This document shows, piece after piece, positions 1 to 12,964 of a stretch of DNA of 64,000 nt. The notes under the pieces were generated by a model. That model was not told where the DNA came from, ran no database searches, and saw only the letters and a program-made list of their open reading frames with translations. This stretch comes from Heloderma charlesbogerti. Its lineage: Eukaryota > Chordata > Lepidosauria > Squamata > Helodermatidae. The position numbers were made by a program, and so were the translations under genes. The stretch lies in NCBI GenBank assembly GCA_026122225.1, contig JANEZZ010001959.1:753501-817500 (forward strand), read 5' to 3'. Each line of letters starts with the position of its first letter. Position 1 is the first letter of the stretch.

Positions 1-2004
1 TCCATATTTTCCACATGGTTAGCGGTCATCTGAATTTACCCAGGAATTGCCACAATCAGAGACAGAATATTTGTTTATATGTAAATGGGCCAGATTTATT
101 TTTTTTCCCCATTGGATATATTCAGAATCATTTCCTTTTTTCTATTTAAATGAAGAAATAGTGCCTCAAGATATTTAAATGTTCTTTCAATGGTTTTGGT
201 AGTTTCCCATTTGTACTGTTTTTTTAAATGTAGTATTATTTGTTTTGCATGCTAATTATTTTTTATAGATTCCTTTGCTGTCTTTCTTTGTAAAATAAAT
301 AATCCGAGACCATTCAGAACAATAAAAATAAATGCATACTTATAATTTAAAAATCAACATCAACAGTTGAAGCATATTCCTCAGAATATGCCATCAAAGG
401 CCTGTTTAAAGAAGTCTTTGAACCTATCCCTCAGGTTAATGCCTTGTCTTTTCACTTTGCCAACCCTTCATTGTTGATATTTTCAGTGTAGTCACACATT
501 CCAGCTGTTCTCATAGTTTTGTCATGCTTTCTTCTCTTGCTTGGCAGGGGAGCTACATAGGATGTGCTTGTTAACACCTTGAAGTTCAGTTCCTCTTCTC
601 TCTGGCTCCAGGGACTTCTTTGTTTATCCAGGGCCACCCAGATAAATATTGAGCTTTAATGGCCTAGCATTCATACAACCAACTTCTCTCCATACTAGAA
701 TGCTCTTCGAGTGAGGAGGATGAGGATGGCATTGCAATGAAGCTGAATATGAGAGAAGGATTATGATGAGTAAAAATGGAAAGGGTATTTAGGAACAGAA
801 AACTCTGAGATTAGAATATTTGACCTCACAAGGATGGCTGGAATAAAAAACAGAAGGAACAAAAAGTACAAGATTTGCTTGGTGAGAAGTAGCATAGCCC
901 TTATTGAGAGCAATGTAATACTTTTGTCAATGCTAAGCAAATCAGTTCAGCCACTTAAAATGGAAGCCCAGTGTCATGTTCTTCTCTCCTTCTTTGCAAC
1001 CACGACAACTTATCTGGTGTCCTGTCACCATTAGGAGCAGTGTGGCAGGGCTGGGCCAGGGACCAACAGTATCCACAGGAGATGAGACTGCAACGCCCTT
1101 GCTTTGGGGTGGCCTAGGGCAAACTGCCCAAGTTCTCCTTTCTTCAGGACATAAAGGTATTGGGACATGAGATACAATTCTTTCTGGAGAGGGGCAGGGA
1201 ATCTTGACGTGGGACTGCTGTCATCAGTGGTAATGTGTGTTTCTTAAAATGTGTAGTTCCACCCTCTTTTTAATGTAAAGAACACTGAACACCTTTGGTG
1301 GGAAGGCAGGCACTGTTGGAGGGACTTGGGCCATCCCATGAGTCACTTAACCTGGACTTGAAGGGTTAATATGTAGCTGAACCAGGTGGGAGGGGTCTCT
1401 GGGAGATCATATTGCCTTTTTTCCTTGTCTCCTGCCCCTGCTCTGTATTTCTTCTTTCTATTTCCTCCTGGAAGGGATGCTGACCATGAAGCTGACCACA
1501 GCCAACTTACCTCAAGATGTAAGCCTGTTATATCTCAAGTAAAGTCTGTTCCTAACCCACCACTCAAGTGTGTTTTGTCTACATCCATGGATTTCAGGTA
1601 CTAGCACCCCAGTCCAGAGAGTGACACTTCGTTCATGCAAATGGTTCTGCATGTGAATGTATACCTGATTTTTTCTAAATTCAAATGTGGCAAGCTCAGT
1701 CAGTCAAGTCCCTTTAAAATAGGTACTTCCATACATTGTTGCCAACAATAAATATTCCAGAACCAGAGCAGTTAGCTGATAATTTTGTAGATTTATGAGG
1801 CAGGACAAGAATACAGCTTGTTCTTTTGAAGTGTGAATTAGCTCTCTAGTAAGAGTAGTAAAAACATGGCTTTGCTAGTAAACTAAGTGGATATATCTTA
1901 AAAGATGCCAAGGGATGGGTGTAAAACACACTGTGTCCTTTTGTGTCATATCTGACCATGCCTGATAGATATAAGAGAGCAAATCTGTTTTACAAATGCC
2001 TTCC
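1..2004. other. Unique AT-rich sequence, no gene recognised
   Basis: I see no exon, repeat family or RNA gene here. Open frames are short (under 75 codons) and have no recognisable domain. Confidence 0.5.
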
Positions 2005-2397
2005 AAGAAGGCTGAGCGCCGAATAATCGATGCTTTCGAACTGTGGTGCTGGAGAAGATTCTTATGAGTCCCCTGGACTGCAAGGAGGTCAAATCAGTCC
2101 ATCCTAAAGGAAATCAACCCTGACTGCTCATTGGAAGGACAGATACTGAAGCTGAAGCTCAAATATTTTGGCCACCTAATGAGAAGAGAAAAGTCACTGG
2201 AAAAGACCCTGATGCTGGGAAAGATTGAAGGCAAAAGGAGAAGGGGACGGCAGAGGATGAGATGGCTAGATAGCATCACCGATGCAATGAATATGGACTT
2301 GAGCACACTCTGGGAGAGAGTGCAGGACAGGAAGGCCTGGCGTGCTATGGTCCATGGGGTCATGAAGAGTCGGACATGACTGAACGACTGAACAACA
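2005..2397 (+). mobile_element. BovB (RTE clade) LINE, 3'-end fragment
   Basis: Heavily 5'-truncated copy holding only the C-terminal end of the reverse-transcriptase ORF and the 3' end. The frame at 2131-2379 reads KLKYFGHLMRREKSLEKT, then GKRRRGRQRMRWLDSI, and ends HGVMKSRT, the conserved tail of BovB ORF2. It closes with the BovB 3' signature around 2350-2395 (catggggtcatgaagagtcg, then gactgaacgactgaacaaca). The same segment recurs at 51.54-51.92 kb and, inverted, at 21.81-22.21 kb. An AT-dinucleotide stretch follows directly. No convincing target-site duplication was found. Confidence 0.93.
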
Positions 2398-3394
2398 AAT
2401 ATATACGTGTATATATATATATGAGAACATTCCTACACCTGGAGAGAAACTCTTTTTTCTTCTTTTTGTGCTTTGGGTAGATAAGCATCTTTATTGCCAA
2501 TGAAAAGACTTAAAGCATCCTAACTTATAGAAATTCTATAAACCACTATTGTGTGTAACAATAAAGCTTGTGGGTGTGTGTGGCGGGAGGAGAAAGACTA
2601 CAAAACCAAAGGCTTTATTCATGAGTGTTGGTGTGTGATCATTGTCCAAAGCATTTGTTGCATTTTGTCGGCATGGGAGGATCACTCCTGCGTCAGCTTA
2701 TGCATGCAAACATTTTGTGGAACTGTTTTCTGGCACATCTGCACTGGTTGCAGTTCAGAATTTCTCATATTCCTGCTGTGTGGAATTCAGTGCCAGCTGG
2801 AGCACAAAAAAACAATCTATCTTATTTAACTAGGAGAGATGTGTCATAGGGCAGTACTGTGGCAATAGTTTTCCTTCACCTATACACACCCTGCTTGCGG
2901 GCTGAGGCCTGCCTGGACAGCTCTCTGACAGGATCTGTTGCCGATAGTGAGGGCTGAGTCATTTGAACCTGGGATGAAGTGTATTGCCCTAAACCTTCTG
3001 GGGGTACTCAGATCCAGAAAAGAAAGATCTAAGTATAATCAGGGTTATATTATTCTATGCTCTTTCCTCAGCCAGGAACACAAAACTCATGCTGTTACCA
3101 GCAGAGAGCTCGTGAGGTGAATTGCATCAGCAAATCTAAAAGGAGAATGAACCAAGTAGCATATTCTGTACCATGTTTAGCCTTGTAGCTGCATGCCATT
3201 TTGCCTCTCTAATTTTCGAAGGAAAAAAAAAAGAATTCCCTCTGTAAAACAGCTGTGGCTTTTGGCTTTGTATCAGCATTATCACTTCTGGGACTGAGGG
3301 GTGGAGAGTAATCCTGGATCTCGCATGCTGAGCCATGCATTTGGCTTTTCCACTCTGATCTCTGTGGACACTGAGGTTCGAGTCTCACACATAT
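2398..3394. other. Unique sequence, nothing recognised
   Basis: Starts with a TA-rich stretch (2400-2425). No conserved coding frame or repeat family seen; the three overlapping short frames at 2551-2849 have no recognisable domain. Confidence 0.4.
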
Positions 3395-3451
3395 TTCTTC
3401 TTCTTCTTCTTCTTCTTCTTCTTCTTCTTCTTCTTCTTCTTCTTCTTCTTC
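3395..3451 (+). repeat. (TTC)n microsatellite
   Basis: About 19 uninterrupted TTC units. They create the leucine-rich run in the overlapping open frame (3301-3639), which is therefore not evidence of a protein. Confidence 0.97.
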
Positions 3452-4486
3452 AGTGTTTGGATCCCCAACATTTTAGATTTTGGGGGAAAGGTAAGGTTAA
3501 CATTAAATCTATATCAATATGGATATCCCAGTACAAAAATACACCATTCTCTTATCATGCATGTTTAAAATTTGGCACATGCCCCTTTAAAACGCTTCAA
3601 AGGGGAGAGCAGGAGCAGGATTGGGGTCCTTGCATCTAAGCTTCTTAAAGATACATACACCAAATTTTACAAATGCACTCTCTTTACATTTGAGGAAAGA
3701 CTCATTTTGTATTTGTACTTGGCTGCCTCTACCTGAGCAAAACAAAAAAGAAAAAGGTGAAGTGGGAATTGTCTGTCTGCCTAGCTGATGTGCATTAGAC
3801 TATCACATTCCATTACCCTGAGGGAATAAGCTAGAATAATGCCATATTTCTTTGTTGGAATCTGAACTGGCCTGGACAATGTCTTGCTCTTTCTTCTTTA
3901 TGCTATAGTGTCCACTGGTATGTCTGGTATTGATCTCCGATCCTGTTGCTCAGAGGCTGCACAGCTTGTGCTTGTAGGAGTGGCTTCTGTTTTTTTCATT
4001 GCTTCATAACTTAGTAGAAGTGATTATAGATCGTTTTAGTTGTTATTAAAAAAAAATTCTGATTTTTCAGGGTTTTCTTTTTTTTACAAAAGGGTTTAAT
4101 TATGATTTCCCAGTTTCTCCCCCCACTGCCACAACTCACCCCCAGCTCTGTTTTGCAGTTTTCACTTGGCGTTTTCATTTGGTGCACATTCAGTTCTTGT
4201 TGTAAAGGGAGAAAGGGGGAACAGAGAGGCTGTGAAGGGAGAAGGTAACCAGATAGAGGAGGGAAAAGAGAAGAAAGGATGGGAAAGGAAACAAAAGTGG
4301 GGTTGTTGCTCAATGGCTGGTGTGGTGTGGCATATTCCAGTTGTAATTGGCCCAGGGCCTTTTATTCCATGTACAGTTCAAGGAATTTATGCCAAATTGT
4401 GTGATTTTTTCCTCTCTTTTTGGAATTTAGTGCAGAATATCTTTTCATGGGCTGCCAGTGCTTGGAGGTAATGAATCCAGCTATTT

Positions 4487-4517
<31 letters not shown>

Positions 4518-4770
4518 ATTTTTTTAAAATTTAGAATTTGGCTAGAATAGGAAGACCCCAGCATCTTGTGAATGAACTCACCCATTGCAATTCTTGGTCA
4601 CAATCCACCAAGCAGGGCTGCAGCACATTCAGTGCATTTCAAAGGGGCCTCCACTGCTGCTTTGTATTCTCTCTCCCCCTTTGCAAGCCCCACTGAAATA
4701 CACGGAAGACAACAGACTTTGGAGGATTGGATTGGACTCATTCTCTCCAGTGTTCAATGGAAGCATAAAT
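3452..4770. other. Non-genic sequence with a (GT)n microsatellite
   Basis: No recognised exon. A pure GT tract lies at 4489-4517. A/G-rich low-complexity sequence lies at 4200-4300. Confidence 0.4.
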
Positions 4771-4902
4771 GCAACCTTCTTGCACAGCCTCCAGTTGTGT
4801 TGGACTGCATCTCCCATAATTTTCAACAAATGGGCATGCTGGCTGGGAATGATGGGAGTTGCATTCCAACCCATCTGGAGGGTACCATGTTGGGCAAGAC
4901 TG
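4771..4902. mobile_element. Short hAT-type MITE (about 135-bp squamate family)
   Basis: Imperfect palindrome. The left half has ccagttgtgttggactgcat then ctcccataat; the right half has gatgggagttgcattccaac then ccatctggaggg. The same pattern (ccagatgt, ttggact, ctcccat, then gatgggagttg, tccaac, catctgga) occurs at 52.86, 54.57 and 56.30 kb. Such elements end in CAG-type hAT termini. No target duplication was confirmed for this degraded copy. Confidence 0.7.
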
Positions 4903-5689
4903 TTCTAGTAATTAAGAATTGTTTCCAAAAAATGGGACAAAATAAAATAAAATGAAGTGGGTGGATCCAGGATCTGCTTTCTGGTGATGAAAGGTGCCTC
5001 CGCTGGATTTTCAGGGATCCCCCTTTCCCCCTGTACGACAGCTCACCTCATTCAGCAAGATCCCCGGCCCTCTGTGTAATATTTTTAAGGAACTGGAAGG
5101 ATATGGGGAGGAGTGGGTGGAGAAGTCAGCTTCTGCCAGCCAGTTATATATGCTTAACTCTGGATCCAACCCAGCATGTTCATGTCCCCAACGACTTCAG
5201 TGGAACTTAATGAGCCACCTTCCCTTCCTTTTTTTGCTTTTATGACTGGGGCGTCTATGTTCTGCTTGCAGCTATTACTGCATCTGAACCTATGGAGAAT
5301 TAGGAAGAAGGTGCAAGAGCAGGGGTGTAAGAGCAGGGGTGAGTCCCTCCAACCTGCAGACCAGATGCAGCTTGTGGGGGCTCCCCATACAGCCTGCTGG
5401 CCTCTCCTGCCTGGCCTCACCCCTCCATAATTCCTCCCCTTCCCAGGATCCCCCATTTTCTTCCCACTGCACAGCTAAACAGTGGGGAGGGGGGAGAGCA
5501 CAGGGAGGGGAGGTTTAATAGTACCATCCTCATGGTCTATGCCCACATGCTCCTTAGCAGATTGGTGGGAAACAGCTGAAGAGTAGGGAAAAGGGGTGTG
5601 TGAAATCCCATTAGTCAGCTGAGCAGCAGGACTCTGCAGCTCTCTTTGCCCCTTATCTGTTTTCCAGTAATAAAAATGAGCTGTGTAGC
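4903..5689. other. Non-genic sequence, nothing recognised
   Basis: Moderately GC-rich, with purine-rich runs near 5480-5510. Open frames on both strands overlap each other and show no domain. Confidence 0.4.
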
Positions 5690-5997
5690 CAGGGCCGGCA
5701 TCAAAGGTAGGCATGGTCAGGCACCTGCCAATGGCCCACACCTCAGTAGGGTGACAACAGCCTCCTGGAGTTGCTCCTCCGTTTCATCATTGCAACTCTC
5801 TTGCTCTGGCCCAGACAGTGTCAGTGGTGAGCAGGGGGGGCAGTAGATGCCTCTGCCTACTTGCTCACTGGCTCTCTGCCTGTCAAGCAAGCGAGTAGCA
5901 AAGATGAGAAAAAAGATGAGGAGCGACAGCAGCTAGTGACAATGACGGTGAGCAGATAGGCTCACTGAGGCCCCTCAAAAACCTGGAGCTGGTACTG
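5690..5997. mobile_element. hAT-type MITE, CAGGGCCGGC termini
   Basis: Left terminus cagggccggcatcaaaggt and right terminus aacctggagctggtactg form imperfect inverted repeats of the cagggccggc type typical of vertebrate non-autonomous hAT elements. The flanks form an imperfect 8-bp target duplication, tgtgtagc against cgtgtaac (6/8, both differences transitions). The interior has no coding capacity. Confidence 0.72.
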
Positions 5998-6689
5998 CGT
6001 GTAACATATTTGGGACAAGTTTTAATTTTACAGCTCTTTTTTTGCTTCTCTAACTTTTAATAAAGAACACCCCCAGTTAACACACCTGTGGTTCTGGCTT
6101 TGTGTCACACTCATCCCTTCTGGGACTGGGATGAGAGAACTTTCCTCACCTCTCTGACTGGAGGAGCTTGCCAGCTCCAACAGGTTTCTCATTAAGCCTC
6201 CATTTCAGAATGTGCTGGAAATCCAAATGTGGGAGAGGCCTTAGAGGAAGAACCAGCTAACTGTACATGCACACACATACAAATGAGGTTGTATCATGTT
6301 GGATGCCTTGCTGAACAAGCTGAGCATTTCATGTGGAAAGCTTTTAAGCTATTTATACCTTTCAGTTATTTGGTCTGATACAATGCCAGTTATGGAACAC
6401 GGCCGCTTTCAAATGCTCACAGCAAAATCATGGGACAAAAACAAATAAAAAATGAAACATCACTCTTTGTAATACTTCCTCTTTCTATTCATTGTTTTAG
6501 ACTAGCTAGCTTGTCACAATATTGGGCTGGATCCAGAAAGAATATTTAGAGTAGTCCTACTGAAATCAATGGGACTTAAATCAGTTATGACTAACTTTAC
6601 AGTGCAGTCCTATGCCCACTCACATGGGAGTGAGTTTCATTGAACTCAGTGGGACTTTCTTTTGAATGTACTATTATTATTATTATTAT
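5998..6689. other. MITE halves and (ATT)n microsatellite
   Basis: At 6523-6600 there is one half of the MITE family seen complete at 9.65 kb (gggctggatccagaaag, then actgaaatcaatgggac, tatgactaacttt). At 6602-6665 there is a piece of a common squamate repeat (gcagtcctatgccc, then tcattgaactcagtgggact). A pure ATT tract lies at 6671-6694. Confidence 0.55.
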
Positions 6690-7120
6690 TATTAATAATT
6701 TACCTTGTTATACTGCCTCATAGCCAAAGTTCTCTGGGCAGTTTACAGAAGTTAAAACATTAAATACAACATAAAGGTTTAAAATCCATTTACATAAAAG
6801 TACACAGATAATATACACAAACAACGAATAACTAAAAACAACTTTGAACTGTCAGTCATAACTAAATACACGTCCAGGACTGATTAAAACTCATCATGTG
6901 CTGCCAAATGCCTGGGAAAAGAGATTGGTTTTAACCTGGCATTGAAAAGATAATAATGTTGGTGCCAGGCGGACCTTGCCAGGGAGCTCATTCCACAGAT
7001 GGGGGCCACCACTGAGAAGGCCCTCTCCCTCGTTGCCACCTTCAGAGCTTCCCCTAGAGAAGGCACTTGGAGGAGGACCTTAGATGCTGAACACAGCATA
7101 TGGGAAGGTATATGGTGTAT
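6690..7120 (-). mobile_element. L2-type LINE 3' end
   Basis: Antisense L2-like 3' region: a ctctgggcagtttacagaag-type block, then ttttaacctggcattgaaaa, then ggtgccaggcggaccttgcc, then ccactgagaaggccctctcc. The same ordered blocks recur at 29.7-30.1 kb, where they adjoin an L2-type reverse-transcriptase C-terminus, which supports the assignment. A fragment of the 9.65-kb MITE family follows at about 7132-7203. Confidence 0.8.
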
Positions 7121-7479
7121 GGGTATATAGGAATGCAGTGTAAGTCTCACTGATTTCAGTGGGCCTAGTCTGAGTATGACTAAATTCATATCCAACCTAT
7201 TGTATATATTATTTTCTCTCCCACAGTTAAAGGAAGTTTTAATCTGAAGGACCAGAAATTTGGCAAAATCTGCAGAAATACATGTCTTGGAATTTACATT
7301 ACTGATCATGCTAATGGAGTATGTATTTTGAAGTAATATCATAGCACAAATGGGGATAAAGTTGGAATGTTGTTTTGTGTGGATTTTTCAGGAAGGGGTC
7401 CTGAAAGGAAGAAATAGGAAACCAGTGCTTAAATTGTGTATCTTTTCTGCATGTGGATTTTCCATTCTAATGTAACTTG

Positions 7480-7610
7480 GGCTGAATCTACATACAGCAG
7501 TTTTACCCATCATACTGCAGTGATAACTGTTGGTGCACATGACACCAATGGGCATCAATAGTTATTACTGCAGTATGATAACGGTAAAACTGCTTTGTGT
7601 AGATTCAGCC
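7480..7610. mobile_element. 131-bp palindromic MITE, 3-bp TSD (PIF/Harbinger-like)
   Basis: Near-perfect inverted repeat from ggctgaatctacatacagca to its complement tgctttgtgtagattcagcc, centred near 7545. It is flanked by TTG at 7477-7479 and 7611-7613. A 3-bp duplication next to GG/CC termini fits PIF/Harbinger-type MITEs. The termini resemble those of the large element at 31.48-32.51 kb. Confidence 0.72.
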
Positions 7611-9644
7611 TTGGAGTGTCAACCAGCTGATATTGTCCTGGTACAAATAGTAAAATTGCTGTCTATCAGATAATAATTGGCACTAGGTCTAACAAGCTGT
7701 TACGTGATGTGTTCTAGTTAGACCTGTGTACAAACTTGCAGACGTTCTAACGAGACTCACACACCCACTTATAAGAAATCTTTAGACATTGGCAATAGAG
7801 CATCTATGGCTAAGAAGGTGATTCCCACCCAAAGAGATTCACACTCAGACACTGTTGGAGTGGATAATGCCACAATTGCACATTTATCGAGATTTACAAT
7901 GATTCAAATATACAAGCTGGTCTTGGAGGAATTAGCTGAGCAAATGGATTTAACACTTAAGACCAGTTGGGGATGCTCCAGCCTTCACCCAGTTATGCTT
8001 TGGTGGGGCAATTAGCTGCATTCTTGGTGAAGCTGAGCATAAGGCCTAAAAGCAGCTTTCAAGACAGTGGGAAGGAGGATTCCCAAGGCCTGAAGCCCTT
8101 TCCTGCAGACAGGAGTTAGTGCCTGTTGCAATTCCTGGTCTTAGGTGAAGAGGAAGGAAAGCAGAGAGCCTTGACAAGGGGAGGCAAAGCACCCACCGTT
8201 GGCACCTTGCTCTGGCAAGCAAGGAGCTTAGCGATTTCAACATGGGGCCTTTCCTCTGGGAGGGGAGACTCAGAGTGATTTCAGCAGCAGTGTGGCTCCA
8301 TAGCCCTGCAGGGGTGAGGCACCTCGTGCTTTCAGCAGCATGGCTCCCACTTCTGGAAAGAGGGGGACTTGGGACTGCCCTAATCTGAGGTTTCTTATAC
8401 AATTCAGAGAAAGGCAGTGACATCACAACTCTGACGAGCCAGACAGTGGTCTTGGGCGCTGGAAATGGTGCTACTTGCTATGGGATAAAGACTGAGTTGG
8501 CCTTCCATCCCGTATAACAAAAGGGGGTGCTTGGGGATGATGGCTGTACTTGCCAGAAACAAAAGTCCTATTTACTATCTCTTATTCTTTTAACAAAAGA
8601 TGACATTGCATGTTAATGACTGTCTTAAAGACAGGTGTCAAGGCTGGAGTTCAACAGTGGGAGTATATTGCAGGTGGTTGACTAGGTAACTTACCAGAAC
8701 GTGCTATTCAGCACATTCATGTTTTGCTGAATTTTTACCCCCATCTTTGCCTTTGGGAAATTCATTTTAATAAGTCCATCAGAAACTGAATTGCTTGATC
8801 TAGTCTAGCATGAGGCTCTCAACCCCATTCCTGTGCCTCTCTCCCACCTTTGCTGAGGCTCGGGATGAAGACGCCTGGCTTTTTGGCTGTATCTCAAAAT
8901 GGAGTCAGTACTGTTCACTCAAAAGAGAGCTACTTTGTAACAAAGCAATAAACTCCAGATTCATCTGTGCTTCATCTATCACTCACCGTATTCTGTGAGC
9001 TTTTATCTATGCCATGAGGATCAGCCCTAGCCCCTACATAGGGAGTAGATCCAAAGGTGGATCCAACAGAAGTATTCAAATTCAAATGTGAACATCTCTC
9101 AGTGCAACATTTTTTTAAAATATAATTTTTAAAATATAATTTTTGTTTCTCTACACATTTTTACTCTATGGGGGGGGGGATGAGAAGCAAACCAGATTCT
9201 TGGGGAAAGAGTCTAACATACCACTTATTTGGTTGCTGGCACAGCAGCCTTAAAAAGCCTCAAGTTTGCTGTGTTGTGTGGTGGCTGGAGAACTGGATGC
9301 CTGTTGGGCCATTTGTAATTTTCATTTTGACATGGATTTTCACCATGGAGAGATTTTAAAAATGTCATGATGGGAGAAAATCAGTTGTGTGAATTCAGCC
9401 TTAGGGATATACAGTAAGAAGAGCAACACTGGAAAAATGCATTTTAACAATCTTGGTTGCTTTGTTGAATTTAGTATTTTGTTTTATTTTTATTTACTCA
9501 ATGAGCCAACAAGCATCCCAGTCTGTACTTGGGAAGAGTTTCCCTATTCCAGAGTTTTATTTTACATGCATGGTTAGAAAATATCTAAAGTTACCAGAAT
9601 GGATATGTTTAGTAATTATAAAACAAATTCTCAGTTAAAATATT
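7611..9644. other. Non-genic sequence, nothing recognised
   Basis: No repeat family or exon identified over about 2 kb. A minus-strand frame at 8046-8426 (126 codons) is the longest opening but has no recognisable domain and no support as an exon. Confidence 0.4.
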
Positions 9645-9772
9645 GGGTTGGATCCAGACAATGTCATGCTTTAATCCCATTGAAATCAACAAGACAAGTC
9701 ATACATGACTAATTTGAGTCCCATTAATTTAACTGAGACTAAAGTATGACTAACTTTGTCTGGATCCAGCCC
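9645..9772. mobile_element. 128-bp palindromic MITE, 3-bp TSD
   Basis: Termini gggttggatccagacaatgt and acaaagt..., ending in tgtctggatccagccc, are inverted repeats. The arms extend inward through catgctttaatcccattga and its partner. ATT flanks both sides (9642-9644 and 9773-9775). Half-copies of the same family lie at 6.52 and 7.13 kb. Confidence 0.75.
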
Positions 9773-12700
9773 ATTGGGTTGTATCCAATTAACTCTTCCC
9801 ACTGATGAACCCCCTGGAACAGATTGGGGTCGGTGGGTGGGGGCTGCAGGGAGCAGGGGACAAGGGAAGTGTTCTGCTTGCATGATGTTGGATTTTGTCC
9901 ATTGGAATTAACCTCTCTTTTTTTTGCTCCTGCTTGAGAGCTTTGGCTATACATACTTGGAACTGAATCAGTAGAAGTGAAGTGCATATTAGGTGCAATT
10001 ATATAAGCATTTACCAACTCTTTTCTACATTTTGTTGGCTGCCATTTTAGTTCAGGGCTCAATTTCTTTGTTCTTTTGACGTGTTTACTGAAAAAGTTCA
10101 AATATTTGTATTTTGACCATGCTGGCCCCTTTCTGCTTGTTTGTAAATGGGTGTGTATATGTGCAATTTTGGGGTGTGTGCGTGTGCCTAGGAAACCTAT
10201 ATTTCAGCTTCTGAAATACACTACTGACATAAATAAATCTGTTTATATGTCTAAAGTGCATTATAAAGAGCTATGAATCCACTTTGAGGCATAAAAGGAA
10301 TTAGATTTGCTGTTATAGTTCTGTGCTGGGATTAATAAACTGCACAGCACATAGCTGATGGTATGATCCATTTGAGGTTGGTACTGGTATGTTGGGAAGC
10401 TGGTCAGAACTGCTGCGGGGTGTGTGTGTGTGTGTGAAGAGAGTCAGACTTGTTCAGTATTGTTTCTGGAATAGCATTGTTAAAATTAGCTGAGATAAAG
10501 TCCGCACATATTTGCAGAGCCTGTTAAGCAGGGACAAATCCATCTGTAAACCCAAGTTTCCCTTCATTTCCTTCACTATATATCTCCAAATTACAGTGAA
10601 TTCGTTCCTGAGCTGGAAAGGTGCCAGAAGTTTCTCATCTAGCTATTTGTGGGCTGCCTCTTTTTTCTCCCTCTCCCCCTCCCCTTTGAGGCTTTCTGAT
10701 GCCTATAGAGTGTGCTCAACTCAAAGGTTTTCCAGCCTCAGACTTGCCTGGTATTCTGTAACAGTCAGATCAGGCACTGTGTAATACTAAGGAATACTGT
10801 GGCAGCATCTAATTCCTAGCTTTTGTCCCCTGCAGGTGATCCAGCAACTTCAGAATGCATCTGGTAATGTATACCTTTTACTAAACAAACCATGCAGTGT
10901 TGTTTCTCTTGATTTTTGTGAAGCTTTCTGAGTGAATAGAATATGAAGATGGTGCTTAGACACGGATGCATGTGGGACCTTGTGTGTGTGTGTATATACA
11001 CATAAGTATGTGTATTATTTTAACATTAAACGTATTTAAAGTGTCTGTGCAAATGAGTCTCGCTCAAGGAACATTTTCTCGCCGAGCAAAGCTTGTGCAA
11101 ATACAGATTAGTGCACGTGCAATTTATAACGAGTTAAGTTTTTCCAAGCAAACTGAAATTGAAGACTACTGTTTACACCAGCATGTCTCATTGCTGAGAT
11201 GAGATACTTGTCTGACAGTAGATTTATAGCAAGGGTTGAATAAATATCCAGGGACTCACTGAACTCTGAAATAGCAAAGATCCTGCTGCTGTGGCAGAAT
11301 TTCTGTAGATTTTTTTTTAAAAATACCTTTCATATTTTCACTCTGCAACTGCTGTAAGAGAAAAAAAAATGTGGCTGCAGCTCAATATAACCTCACAGGG
11401 CTTCTGAGGGTCAGTATTCAGGAGGTATTATAGCTATTCTAAATAGTAGACCTTGAATAGTAAGTGGATCAATGTAAACCACTAAAGCCAGGAGTTGAGC
11501 TGTTTGCGGGGAGGGGCAACCCTACACATCTGTGTAAAGAGGTACTTCAGTTGTGCTCATATGAGATCTGCCTGGCTGTGCTGGCATTGTGACTCTGAGC
11601 TTATTCCTAAAGTGATATTGTAGCAATTCAACTTAAAATGCTTTGGGGGAGAATTCCAAAGACCAGCGTCATTATCACTAGTTAGTTCACTAGCATCTAA
11701 TGATTCAGCTTGGAATCAATGATTCACCATCCGTGAAGCCTACTAAAAATGTACAAATATTACTCTTAGGTTCAGAAGGACCTCACATTTTACTTGTTGA
11801 TGGATAGAGGTGACATAAAACATAGGCTGCACATAGGTTCACATAGGCTGCAATCCTTATGCTTACCTGGGAGTAACCTCCACTGACAACAGTGGGACTG
11901 GCTTCCGAGCATCATGCATAGGATGGCGCTGTTGGACTGCATAAGCAGCTGTGAAACCCAGCATAATTTTCTTTTTTTTTAAAAAAAACTCCTACCTTTT
12001 ATTTTTTGCTACATTTCTTCCTACTTAAATATCCATCTCAAGTTTTTCTTTTAAAATTATATTTGTGTTGAGTTTTAACAAAGTAAACATTCCAACAACA
12101 ACCATGCAATATGAAACCACCACCACACAATAAATTGTTTGAACATCCATATCTTGTTCATCTCACACTTCCATCTTTTGGGAGGAAATATTGACCTGCC
12201 TTTACAATAACTATAGGTTAACTTAACAAAGAAATATAGTAGAATGGTGCATTTTGGAAATGGCAGATTGGCATTAGGTCCAGATGTACATATTTGCTCA
12301 ACAAGTGCTCACATTGGTTGATCGTCCTCTGGAACCAACATTCTTGCTTCAGAATTGTACTGCATTGACCCTATCCTTTGGAGGATGCTTCTGGGATGCA
12401 TTGCAGCCTGATCCATAACGTTCTGCTACATTGCTATATCAAGTTGTGGCACAAGTGAAGTGGCATCACAACTTTGCACCAGCATCCAGGGTTGCTGATT
12501 TGCTCCAGGCTGACCTCAGAGCACATTCTCACAAGCCAGTGACTTTTCAAGGAGGTAGCACAGGATGACAGGGGGCAGAGCTGGTGAAGGGAAGGAATAC
12601 TGGGGAGATGGTATACCGGTTCCATAACCTCCTATGCATGTAAGAATCAGGCATGTCATAGGGGAGACTGCCTTGCTCCTTGTTCCATGCTTTAGTGCAA

Positions 12701-12964
12701 AACTGGGGGTGGGGGTGTTTCCACTAGCGATTTACACCAAGCCGGCTGCGTGTTGAAGTTGTTAGGGATACATGACATCATGGCCATCCAGCAGCCACCC
12801 CGGAGCTTATCAGGGAAAAACTGGATTCCTTGAGACTGCTTGAAATCTGATTCTTTTCCTTAAGTTGGGATTTCCCTGGGATAGTTGTTGTGTGCCCCGA
12901 TCCCTGCATTTAACTCCAGTATGCTAGCCCTGCCCAGAGGTGTGCCTTTCACCATGACCCTGGT
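9773..12964. other. Non-genic sequence with short repeat fragments
   Basis: GT and TA/CA dinucleotide stretches lie at 10421-10435 and 10981-11005. At 11845-11945 there is an imperfect palindromic fragment (ggctgcaatccttatgctta, then gcatcatgcataggatggcg) of a common squamate MITE. Nothing coding recognised. Confidence 0.45.

Noticed and set aside
3301..3639. Open frame with a leucine run
   Set aside because: Created by the (TTC)n microsatellite; no domain.
8046..8426. 126-codon minus-strand ORF as a host gene
   Set aside because: No recognisable domain, no splice context I can support, and length is within chance for this window.
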